Shown here in pieces: positions 43,979-52,091 of a DNA stretch of 63,986 bases. Source of the stretch: Leptospiraceae bacterium (GTDB lineage: Bacteria; Spirochaetota; Leptospiria; Leptospirales; Leptospiraceae); contig CANGZW010000009.1 of the NCBI GenBank assembly GCA_947458405.1, forward strand, positions 1-63,986, written 5' to 3'. Made by a program: the position numbers and the translations under genes. Under the pieces are notes generated by a model. That model did no database searches and was not told the DNA's origin. It saw nothing but the letters and a program-made list of their open reading frames with translations. Numbering within the stretch: the stretch's first letter is position 1; each line of letters opens with the position of its first letter.

Positions 43979-44716
43979 ATGACTGATTTCCAAATGCCTC
44001 CTAAGGATGAAAAAGCTGAATTCGTTCGGAAAAATTTTGATATAATTTCTGGTAAATATGACTTATTCAATGATCTCAATACTTTTTTTATGCATCGACT
44101 CTGGAAAAACCGTGTTGTATCATTGGTAAATTCTTCCGCCAATGGAAAACGTATCACGTGTATGGACTTATGCTGTGGTACAGGGGATATTTCCTTGAGA
44201 TTAAACCAAATTCCAGCTTCCGAAAAAGTCTATGCTGTTGATTTTTCTGAGAAAATGTTAGACATCGCAAGACATAGGTTAGAGACTTTTGAGAGTTGCA
44301 GTGTACAACAGGGAGATGCGACTTCGTTGAAAGATTTTTCTGATTCTAGTTTGGATGCTGTTACGGTGGGTTTTGGTTTGAGAAATGTTTTTGATCTTCC
44401 GCTAGCATTAAATGAAATCAAAAGAGTGCTTAAACCGGGTGGAATCTTCATCAATTTAGATGTGGGAAAAGTTCCCTACCCAATCATTCGTTTTTTTGCA
44501 GATTTTTATTTTTTTAAAATAGTTCCAATAATGGGATACATTATATGGGGAGGCAAAAATAAGATGTTTGACTATTTGCCCATATCTTCTTTGCAATATC
44601 CCGATCAAGAAAAACTGCAAAGCATGTTTAAAGAAACAGGATTCGAAAATACATCCTATGAAAACTTTGTTTTTGGCAATGTAGCCATGCATGTGGGTTA
44701 CAAACCAGTTTCTTAG
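43979..44716 (+). CDS. ubiE: UbiE/MenG demethylmenaquinone methyltransferase
   Basis: A 245-aa SAM-dependent C-methyltransferase that makes menaquinone (or ubiquinone) from its demethyl precursor. Signatures: FVRKNFDIISGKYDLFNDL, SAM-binding MDLCCGTGDISLRL, YAVDFSEKML, VGFGLRNVFD and RVLKPGGIFINLD. Length and order match the family fully. Leptospirales use menaquinone, so the MenG role is the more likely one. The gene overlaps the 3' end of the convergent polymerase-like gene by 4 bp. Confidence 0.95.
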   Translation: MTDFQMPPKDEKAEFVRKNFDIISGKYDLFNDLNTFFMHRLWKNRVVSLVNSSANGKRITCMDLCCGTGDISLRLNQIPASEKVYAVDFSEKMLDIARHRLETFESCSVQQGDATSLKDFSDSSLDAVTVGFGLRNVFDLPLALNEIKRVLKPGGIFINLDVGKVPYPIIRFFADFYFFKIVPIMGYIIWGGKNKMFDYLPISSLQYPDQEKLQSMFKETGFENTSYENFVFGNVAMHVGYKPVS

Positions 44717-46782
44717 AGACCTTGTCCTAAAAATTCATTTTTAAGAGAGAAACATTCCGCACGAATATTAAAGATAGTCCCACGATTCATGGGGAAATCA
44801 GCAGAGTTTAACTCTTCGAGTCTCACAAAACTAGCGGACTCAGGAATATTTATAGTTGAAGACGTATCATATCTAGAGATGGACATATCTTCATGTCCCC
44901 TATCCTCATAATTATCATCTAAATATGTCCATCTCATCCGAGTAGTTTCCAAGCCCGTTTCTTCTCCTAAAAATGCACAGGATTTTAATTTACCTCTATT
45001 TTTAATCTTCCAGATTAATTTTCCCCTAAAAGAGTGATACAGAGTTTTCTTATCTTGTTCATCTTTGACTTCAGGGTAAAGAATATCATTTTTAATTTCT
45101 TTATTTTGAGAGTAATACGATATTTGAAAAAAGGAGTTTATATTCTCTCTAAAAAGAGGAACTTTTTTCTCGGTTAAAATTGTACTCACAGGTTTTATCA
45201 AAAATATTAATGAAATAACTATAATTGAAATACTTACATATCTAGATTTGTTATCAGGAATAATTTTTAACCTATGAAGGGGACCAATAATTAATAAAAT
45301 AAACACTGCTCCATCAGGGTGGGAAATGTGATACCCAAATAGCATGGGTATTAAGAGGTACAAAATATATGAAAGGTGACTTCTCCAATATATCTGCAGA
45401 CCCACCCATAAGAGTATGGCAATGGTTCCGAGTATTCCTATATCTGCTGGAAGACCCGTATAAAGTGATCCGGGACCATCCACAACTCCTAATGGATTTG
45501 GAATTGAAAAATTCGGGTTTTTTAGACTCACTGTGACCCCTGCAATACCACCGCCAAGGATGGGATTTTCACTGAAAACTCTGAGGGCGACCTCATTCAA
45601 ATAAGTCCTTGCAGGATCGAGTTGAAGGACTCTCGCAATAAAACTATCCCCAATGGTAAAGGATGTAATTAGATTCCAAAGCCTACCTTCATTTGTAAAC
45701 TTTGCAAAAAAATAAAATCCAACCGTTGTAGCCCAAAGTAGTAAAAAAACATAAACAATGGTTTGAAATATTCCTAAATTATTCTTATATCTCTTTAAGT
45801 TTTTAATATGAAAAAGGACAAATGAAGAAAATAAAATGAGATTGTACGCTCTACCCTGTCTATATCCCAAGATTCCCCCCAAAAATAAGAGAAATAATGA
45901 TAAAAATAAAATACGCTTTGGGTGACTTATATTTAATTCTTTTACTGCGTAGTGCAATGAGTAAATTAGTAAAAGAGGATACATCCATGTAGCACTCCCT
46001 GCATCACGAAATAATCCTGTAGCACGACCTAATAATGGAGCATTGTTTGTCCCTTGAGCCAGAAAATCTATAGAGATAAAGGTCTGTATAAATATAACAA
46101 TAGACTGTATTACAAAAGCATACAAAATACCTTCTCCAAAATCTCTAAATGCCCCCTGATTATAATTATAAAAAGACCTTTCTTCTGCATAAAAATAAAT
46201 TAATGCGTATAGCATTGGGATAATTATATTTGCAGAAAGTGAATAGAGAGATCGAGATGGTTCATTTGGAAAATAAAAATAGTCCTGTATATCAGTGCCC
46301 GTGAGAAGGGGCAAATGAAAATAATTTATAAACCTATCTAATAGTAGTACAGAAAGAAACAAAATAATCGGAAAATAGACAAAGGATACTCCCCTATATT
46401 CCAAACCCCTCGTGAATGTAAATCTATCATGTATAGAGCGAACAAATGGAGAAATATTTGAATAGTCTAGATAGATTTTGAATGCTAGTCCCATTACTCC
46501 ACCGGTAAAGAACCCACCTACAAGAAGGATACTGGAATCAGGATAGGCAAATGAACTCAATCTGGATAATAAAAACACACCTGTGATGAGTAGAACCCTT
46601 CCCAAGCGAAAAGAAATTGAGTAACCTATAAATACCAACAAAAATTGAAAGAAAAAAACAGCATAGTACTGGTCTCTGGGGACAGGATTTGCAAAATTAT
46701 GAAGTTTACCCAATAAAAAACAGATTGATCCCAATACTACAAGGGAAAAAAAATGCAGAATATTTCTATATCTACTCTTCAT
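44713..46782 (-). CDS. O-antigen ligase/polymerase-like membrane protein
   Basis: A 689-aa polytopic membrane protein with roughly a dozen helices. The Wzy_C-type signature is visible in VALRVFSENPILGGGIAGVT, followed by a periplasmic loop and more helices, as in O-antigen ligases (WaaL-like). The C-terminal ~150 residues form a soluble domain outside the membrane (KLIWKIKNRGKLKSCAFLGE), not found in minimal WaaL proteins. The ATG at 46782 is preferred to a GTG three codons earlier. It probably transfers or polymerises surface glycans. No LPS gene cluster is adjacent, so its substrate is open. Confidence 0.75.
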   Translation of the reverse strand: MKSRYRNILHFFSLVVLGSICFLLGKLHNFANPVPRDQYYAVFFFQFLLVFIGYSISFRLGRVLLITGVFLLSRLSSFAYPDSSILLVGGFFTGGVMGLAFKIYLDYSNISPFVRSIHDRFTFTRGLEYRGVSFVYFPIILFLSVLLLDRFINYFHLPLLTGTDIQDYFYFPNEPSRSLYSLSANIIIPMLYALIYFYAEERSFYNYNQGAFRDFGEGILYAFVIQSIVIFIQTFISIDFLAQGTNNAPLLGRATGLFRDAGSATWMYPLLLIYSLHYAVKELNISHPKRILFLSLFLLFLGGILGYRQGRAYNLILFSSFVLFHIKNLKRYKNNLGIFQTIVYVFLLLWATTVGFYFFAKFTNEGRLWNLITSFTIGDSFIARVLQLDPARTYLNEVALRVFSENPILGGGIAGVTVSLKNPNFSIPNPLGVVDGPGSLYTGLPADIGILGTIAILLWVGLQIYWRSHLSYILYLLIPMLFGYHISHPDGAVFILLIIGPLHRLKIIPDNKSRYVSISIIVISLIFLIKPVSTILTEKKVPLFRENINSFFQISYYSQNKEIKNDILYPEVKDEQDKKTLYHSFRGKLIWKIKNRGKLKSCAFLGEETGLETTRMRWTYLDDNYEDRGHEDMSISRYDTSSTINIPESASFVRLEELNSADFPMNRGTIFNIRAECFSLKNEFLGQGL

Positions 46783-46918
46783 AAAGTTCACGATAAGAAT
46801 ATCAAAATCTATTGCTTTTCTGTAAATAAATTAAGTACTCTTTTTTTAAAAGAATACTTAATTTATAATAATTCAAATTAAAACCTTTGTAGAGAAATTA
46901 AGGCTGAAAACTAAGGTC

Positions 46919-48550
46919 TCAATCCCCTTCTCTAATCTGATTTGGATCTATCTCCGGTTCAGGAGGAGCCATTCGTATTACAGTTGGATTTACAGATCTC
47001 GTGGGTCTAATTGTTACGACTTGGGTAAGGCTTTCATTTTCATTTTTGTAATTTATGTTAAGAGTATAATCTTTATCTTCTAAGACCATTTTTTGATAAA
47101 GTCCCGTACTTGGGCTGGAGGAATATTTTTCATTGTTAAAATAAGAAAATTCATCAATTTCAATATCTGCTTTTATTGGATTGCCCTGTGCATCAATAAT
47201 TTTTACTGCAATTTTCAATCCTTCTACACATTCTTTTAACATTTTTACCCAGAGAGGTTTAAAGCCTGTGAGTATTTTTTTTATATTATGCTTATAATAA
47301 ATATTTTTATGACTACTCTCTGCTAGAAGTGCAATTGTACCATATTTAAAGTAATAATAATCCTGATCTGTACCATCAACTGGATAAATATTTTTTATTG
47401 CTTCAAATTTTCTTTTTACGGGATGAAAAGATTTTGCCAGATCTGCAATTTCAATCGCAAATTGTTTTGGATAATCGGGTTCAGGGTTTTTTATATTTTC
47501 GATTGTATAGGGATATAATATTTTAGTAGCAAAAGAATGAAAGCTAAGGGAAAATAAAAATCTTTCTCTCTCTGCTAATGCCATCATAGCCATAGTTTCT
47601 ATTTCGGACCCTTCCCTGTCTCCCCTGAAAAAGGGATGTTTTGGATTGGAAGAGGATGCTTTCGGATGTCCACTATCCCATTGAAAAGGAAAATTTCTAT
47701 TTAGATCTACTCCCCGATAATCATCATTTTCATGTTGAATAGGGGCTTTTAGAGTTCCATTCTTTCTACCCATATTGATAGAGTTCTCCCAAAAGAGAAG
47801 ACTCCCATCCGGATTTACAATAGGTACTACCCATATATTAACATTATCTAATATATCTTTGAAATTATTCTGAGAAGGATTTTTCTCTATACTATCCATT
47901 AAAGTATATATTATATCATAACAATGTTCCACACCTATCAATTCATTGGGATGGATGCCCCCACTGAAAAGTATTGAAACTTTATTTTGGTTGTGATTTG
48001 GATTTGTAATTAAAACAGCAGAAATTTTATTTTTGAATTTGGGTGTTTCAATGACCCGACCATTTTCATCAGTTAAGTCCATATAAGTTACATACTCAGG
48101 ATATTTTTTAGACAATCCGATTAGTAACTTTTTGTTTAGTTTATTTGACTTATAACCTGTTTCTAAATCTTTTAATTCAACAAATCCCCTTTCTACTAAT
48201 GAATGATGACCCGGAACAAAATATTTAAAGGGAGGGTTTAGTTTAATACTACATTTTTTAAAATATATATCCACTAACTCCAATTCATTTTTACTCAACA
48301 TAAAAACAGTTTCTTTATCATTGTGATAAAACTTTTTTGATTTTAAATCAAACTCTGTTTTTTCTTTAACTTTATTTATAATTTCTGTTGTATCTTTGTT
48401 ATGACAGTATATTAGGCTTTTGGATTCATAAAAATTTTCTATAGGAATAGTTTCTTCTGCTTTAATACCGAGAAGTGAACATCCCAAAATAAAATAGTAA
48501 AAAGAAAATTGTAATAATATATTTAATAATTTATACTTTCTATGATACAT
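46919..48550 (-). CDS. M14-family zinc carboxypeptidase, lipoprotein
   Basis: A 543-aa lipoprotein (FYYFILGC, C24) with an M14 metallocarboxypeptidase domain: zinc ligands H200 and E203 in SGGIHPNELIGVEH, substrate residues in DYRGVDLNRNFPF, third ligand H338 in LSFHSFA, and catalytic Glu E411 in ALLAESSHK. It is active outside the inner membrane. A C-terminal beta-sandwich (VKIIDAQGNPIKADIEID) resembles the transthyretin-like domain of eukaryotic-type carboxypeptidases. It lies 12 bp before the amino-acid permease stop region on the same strand, suggesting peptide degradation coupled to amino-acid uptake. Confidence 0.9.
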   Translation of the reverse strand: MYHRKYKLLNILLQFSFYYFILGCSLLGIKAEETIPIENFYESKSLIYCHNKDTTEIINKVKEKTEFDLKSKKFYHNDKETVFMLSKNELELVDIYFKKCSIKLNPPFKYFVPGHHSLVERGFVELKDLETGYKSNKLNKKLLIGLSKKYPEYVTYMDLTDENGRVIETPKFKNKISAVLITNPNHNQNKVSILFSGGIHPNELIGVEHCYDIIYTLMDSIEKNPSQNNFKDILDNVNIWVVPIVNPDGSLLFWENSINMGRKNGTLKAPIQHENDDYRGVDLNRNFPFQWDSGHPKASSSNPKHPFFRGDREGSEIETMAMMALAERERFLFSLSFHSFATKILYPYTIENIKNPEPDYPKQFAIEIADLAKSFHPVKRKFEAIKNIYPVDGTDQDYYYFKYGTIALLAESSHKNIYYKHNIKKILTGFKPLWVKMLKECVEGLKIAVKIIDAQGNPIKADIEIDEFSYFNNEKYSSSPSTGLYQKMVLEDKDYTLNINYKNENESLTQVVTIRPTRSVNPTVIRMAPPEPEIDPNQIREGD

Positions 48551-48562
48551 TTTTTACTCGAT

Positions 48563-49999
48563 TTATTTTTTAAACCTTCTCCATGCCTCATAAAGAATGA
48601 GACCGAGTATTACGCTGACTCCCGCCGAAATTAAGATAGAATATCTTTCTTCTTTTATATATCCAATTGTAATTAATACTAAGATTGCTAGGGAAGATAC
48701 TATATAAAGTACGGGCGTCAGGGGATACCCGTAGGCTTTATAGAGATGTTCAAGTTGGTGTTTTTTAAATCTAAGCAAGAAAACAGAAAATACAACCATT
48801 ACAGAAAGTAAAGTGATAGCTATAAATGAAAAATTGAGAAGATTTGATTCCTTACTAATAAACAGAACAAGTAAAATTGCCCACAAACTCTGTAACCAAA
48901 TACTGATTGTGGGACTTTTTTTGACAGGATCGAGCCTTCCTACTTTTTCCCAAAACAGACCATCTCTAGCCATTGCAACATAGATTCTACTTCCAGAAAC
49001 TATTGCCGAATTTGTATTACCCATTACAATTAAAAATATTATCAAACTAACTATTTTGGGAAGACTTTCCAGTAAAATTTCATTGTTAATACCTAGATTG
49101 TGTAATAAAAATTTTCCCATTATCAAATATGGATCCACATTACCTGATTGAAGTATATTGTATGGTACGATGGAAATAAATACAAAAGAAAATATACCAT
49201 AGATTGCAGTTACAATCATCGGACCCAAAATCATTGTAAGTGGAATGATTTTATTGGGATCACGAATTTCTTCGCCGAGAGCCAAAGGAGAATTCCATCC
49301 CGAAAATGTCCAATAGACAGGAACAAGTGCGGCACCGAGTCCGAGAAGGGTTGGATTTGAATAGGGAATACTCATATTAGAAAATAGAATTTTTTCTCCC
49401 CCTGTATTAAAAATATCCAACTGAATAAAAAAGAGGGAGAGTGCACTCAAAAATAATAGAAATACAATAGGTACTAAGGTCGCCACTTTTTGTAAAAAGA
49501 AGGATGTATGTATTCCATAATGATTGATAATAGTAAGAATAAATATTATAAAAGAAGCTACTATTTGATAATTGTAAAACTTTAAATCTAAATAGGTTAT
49601 CTCAAATAAAACATCTCTCACCCAGGGTCCAAAAAGAGATTCCCCCTGATAATGAACCGTAAGACCCACTCCGATGGCAATAGATCCGGGATAGGTAATA
49701 AAAAAAGTAAGAAACCCATAAAGAAAAGCCCAACGTTTTCCATAGGCATTTCTGAGATAGGCATAGTCTCCCCCTGCTTCGGGAAAGAAAGTTCCGAGTT
49801 CTGCTGAACTCAAGGCTCCTGTGAGGGCAATAAAACCACCCAATATCCAAACCCCCACAAACCAAAGAGGATGGGGTAGATGGATGGATATCAGAACGGG
49901 ATAGATAAAAATACCTACTCCGATCATATTTCCCATCATGTGTAAGATAGCCTTTCGTAAGCCAATATTTCGATTAAATGTGGAATTGCTCTGTTTCAA
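48563..49999 (-). CDS. APC-family amino-acid permease
   Basis: A 478-aa transporter with 12 predicted membrane helices. APC/LAT signatures: GNMIGVGIFIYP in helix 1, ALSSAELGTFFPEAGGDYAY in helix 2-3, and SGWNSPLALGEEIRDP in helix 6. The last resembles the substrate region of eukaryotic light-chain (LAT) amino-acid exchangers. It imports or exchanges amino acids across the inner membrane. The M14 carboxypeptidase gene follows after 12 bp on the same strand, a sensible pairing in which the peptidase supplies free residues. Confidence 0.92.
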   Translation of the reverse strand: MKQSNSTFNRNIGLRKAILHMMGNMIGVGIFIYPVLISIHLPHPLWFVGVWILGGFIALTGALSSAELGTFFPEAGGDYAYLRNAYGKRWAFLYGFLTFFITYPGSIAIGVGLTVHYQGESLFGPWVRDVLFEITYLDLKFYNYQIVASFIIFILTIINHYGIHTSFFLQKVATLVPIVFLLFLSALSLFFIQLDIFNTGGEKILFSNMSIPYSNPTLLGLGAALVPVYWTFSGWNSPLALGEEIRDPNKIIPLTMILGPMIVTAIYGIFSFVFISIVPYNILQSGNVDPYLIMGKFLLHNLGINNEILLESLPKIVSLIIFLIVMGNTNSAIVSGSRIYVAMARDGLFWEKVGRLDPVKKSPTISIWLQSLWAILLVLFISKESNLLNFSFIAITLLSVMVVFSVFLLRFKKHQLEHLYKAYGYPLTPVLYIVSSLAILVLITIGYIKEERYSILISAGVSVILGLILYEAWRRFKK

Positions 50000-50123
50000 A
50001 TTGATTTAACTCGGTAATAACTCTATTATGGAATTTAAGAATTTTACTCTGTCAGAGTCCCATGAAACCCCAAATTGTCAATAAAACATAGCCAAAATAG
50101 TTTTCTAAAAAATCCTGAGCAAT

Positions 50124-51044
50124 ATGAAGTTGAAATTAATAAATAGAATCCTTAAACAATTACAATATTTTCAAATCCACCACCCATTACTATTGCTTAT
50201 TTTTTCTATTCTATTTACCTGCACAGATTTAAGACAGGAAACATCGAATGTTTTAGTTTCAGAATGTGAGTCAAAATATTCGGGAATGCAATGTATTCCA
50301 GCGGGTGAGTATATAAGGGGAAGTAATTCATACGAGGCAGATGAAAAACCAGAAACAAAAATATTTATTTCTGAGTTTCATATTGATATTTATGAAGTTA
50401 CCAATGAGGATATAAATAAATGCTTCGCCCAAGGAAAATGTAAGGACTGTCTTACAAATAAAAAATGTTCGTATGTCGGTCCCAAATATGGAAAGCCTTA
50501 TCTTGGTGCCAAACAACCTGCCGCAGGTATTCCGTGGTACACTGCAAAAGACTATTGTGAATTTGTAGGAAAAAGACTTCCTACTGAATCGGAATGGGAA
50601 AAAGCGGCACGTGGACCCAATGGAAATGTATTTCCCTGGGGAAATGAATGGGCAACCTGTGAGAGAGCTATCATTGAGGATGATCAGGGCAGAAAAGGTT
50701 GTGCTCCGAAGAAAATAGATCCACCCCGTCTTATGCCCACACAGGTTGTGGGTTCACGACCTGCCGGTGCCTATGGTTTGTATGACATGGCTGGAAATTC
50801 TTGGGAATGGGTAAATGATTGGTATCAGCCTTATGAAAAGTGCGGGGCATCTTGCTTCGGAAAAGATCCCAAGGGACCCTGTGATGGGGCTGCAAACTGC
50901 AAAGAATCCAAACATAGGGTATTAAAGAGTGGTTCCTGGTGGTGGCCCGCAACCTATGCGAGGGGCTCAAAACGTCGGCACAATGACCCGGGATTTAAAG
51001 AAGAATATCATCATTTTGGATTTAGATGCGCTAAAGATAGCTAA
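50124..51044 (+). CDS. SUMF1/formylglycine-generating-like lipoprotein
   Basis: A 306-aa lipoprotein (signal ending LFTC) with an FGE-sulfatase/SUMF1 domain: MQCIPAGEYIRGS, HIDIYEVTNEDINKCF, GKRLPTESEWEKAARG, YDMAGNSWEWVNDWY and a C-terminal HHFGFRCA. The domain in bacteria often serves as a non-catalytic binding module. The cysteines used for formylglycine generation are not obvious, although the protein is Cys-rich elsewhere (CFAQGKCKDCLTNKKC), which suggests disulphides. Two TRL genes follow on the same strand after 66 bp. Confidence 0.87.
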   Translation: MKLKLINRILKQLQYFQIHHPLLLLIFSILFTCTDLRQETSNVLVSECESKYSGMQCIPAGEYIRGSNSYEADEKPETKIFISEFHIDIYEVTNEDINKCFAQGKCKDCLTNKKCSYVGPKYGKPYLGAKQPAAGIPWYTAKDYCEFVGKRLPTESEWEKAARGPNGNVFPWGNEWATCERAIIEDDQGRKGCAPKKIDPPRLMPTQVVGSRPAGAYGLYDMAGNSWEWVNDWYQPYEKCGASCFGKDPKGPCDGAANCKESKHRVLKSGSWWWPATYARGSKRRHNDPGFKEEYHHFGFRCAKDS

Positions 51045-51110
51045 AGATGAGGACAATTTCTCTTTCGTTTTTTCTCTTTCCCTTCGATAGAGAAATTAGG
51101 AGAATTTGAA

Positions 51111-51440
51111 TTGAAACATATCAAGTTAAGCCTTGTATCATTTTTATGCATTTTTATACTGAATTGCAACAGCGGATACAGGGCACCATATGGATTTTTT
51201 TTACAGCAAACTACTTTTAATAAGGATATTTATTCCGGAAATAGTCTTGGTGAAAAAGTTGGAGAAGGATGCATAGTTGCCTACTTACTATTAATTTCAC
51301 AGGGAGATGCTTCCATAAAGTCTGCCGCCCACAATGCTCCCAATGGTGGTATCACGAAAATTTACGCAGTAGACTATAGAAAAGAGCAATTTTTAGGATT
51401 TGTACAGCAAAAACTTTGTACGGTAGTTTACGGAGATTGA
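51111..51440 (+). CDS. TRL-like family lipoprotein (copy 1)
   Basis: A 109-aa lipoprotein (LCIFILNC) of the TRL-like family, recognisable by a Cys-bearing helix (VGEGCIVAYLLLISQGDASI), a Gly-rich NGGITKIYAVDY and a C-terminal CTVVYGD. The family's function is unknown; the fold is small and exported. The start is TTG with AGGAG eight bases upstream. The next gene is a paralogue starting 1 bp after it, so the pair is a tandem duplication expressed together. Confidence 0.82.
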   Translation: MKHIKLSLVSFLCIFILNCNSGYRAPYGFFLQQTTFNKDIYSGNSLGEKVGEGCIVAYLLLISQGDASIKSAAHNAPNGGITKIYAVDYRKEQFLGFVQQKLCTVVYGD

Positions 51441-51441
51441 T

Positions 51442-51762
51442 ATGGAAATAGCCGCCGCAATACTAGCAGTTTTACTATTCGCCGCTCCAAAAGATGATCT
51501 AACTCCTCCCTTTGGATTAATAGTTCAACAAACTTATATGAATAAAGATTCGCATAACGTAAGTAAATTAGGTACTAAAACAGGACAAGCCTGTATTACG
51601 TCGTATCTAGGATTAATATCACAAGGAGATGCTTCTATAAAAACAGCATCCCAATCAGCCCCTAATGGTGGTATTACAAAAATCTATGCAGTAGATTATA
51701 AAAATAATAATTTGGGTGGATTTATAGTTATGGAAACCTGTACTATTGTTCACGGAGAGTAG
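51442..51762 (+). CDS. TRL-like family protein (copy 2)
   Basis: A 106-aa paralogue of the preceding gene: PPFGLIVQQTYMNKDSHN, GQACITSYLGLISQGDASI, NGGITKIYAVDYK, CTIVHGE. Its N-terminus (AAAILAVLLFAAPKDD) has a hydrophobic stretch but no lipobox Cys, so this copy is either a soluble periplasmic or a membrane-anchored protein, unlike copy 1. It starts 1 bp after copy 1 ends. An attC-like hairpin follows 40 bp downstream. Confidence 0.8.
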   Translation: MEIAAAILAVLLFAAPKDDLTPPFGLIVQQTYMNKDSHNVSKLGTKTGQACITSYLGLISQGDASIKTASQSAPNGGITKIYAVDYKNNNLGGFIVMETCTIVHGE

Positions 51763-51802
51763 TTAAATTCATGATGGTCCAAGAGTAAGGATCGTAAATT
51801 CT

Positions 51803-51835
51803 GCCTAACGCTTGGGCTCGCAGAAACTAGCCCGA
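51803..51835. repeat. attC-like / interspersed hairpin
   Basis: GCCTAAC (51803-51809) fits the integron R-box pattern RYYYAAC. It is followed by TTGGGC (51812-51817) and TAGCCCGA (51828-51835), which can pair. No matching GTTRRRY box is found within the next 30 bases (GTTGAGA is close). The same TTGGGC/TAGCCCGA pair occurs at 2453-2468 on the other strand, so it may be a dispersed element. No integrase is in the window. Confidence 0.3.
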
Positions 51836-51868
51836 TCATAGCATTTGTGTATAGTTGAGAATGATTTT

Positions 51869-52087
51869 TTATCTGTCCCAATCCCCTCTTGATTCCTCTC
51901 TATGCTTATCCCATTTTACTAGAGTCTCTTCCTTTACTAAATATTCTGGATTTGAGTCTAAAAGTTCCAAAATAGCTAAAGGAGAGGGTTTATGGACGAT
52001 CCTTTCTAATTCATTTTTGACGCACCGACGAATAACTTCAGCCTTAGAAATCTTCCACAAAAAAACTAGATTTGCAATTATATCCAT
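51869..52087 (-). CDS. Small ribbon-helix-helix-like protein (possibly truncated)
   Basis: A 72-aa protein starting 4 bp after the cyclase stop. The segment KISKAEVIRRCVKNELER resembles the second and third elements of CopG/Arc-type ribbon-helix-helix DNA-binding proteins, but the usual N-terminal beta strand is absent or replaced by MDIIANLVFLW. The rest is acidic and Trp-rich (VKWDKHREESRGDWDR). No toxin gene sits beside it. It might be a decayed antitoxin, a cyclase-linked accessory, or a chance ORF; the plus-strand ORF in the same place is less convincing. Confidence 0.4.
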   Translation of the reverse strand: MDIIANLVFLWKISKAEVIRRCVKNELERIVHKPSPLAILELLDSNPEYLVKEETLVKWDKHREESRGDWDR

Positions 52088-52091
52088 ACTC

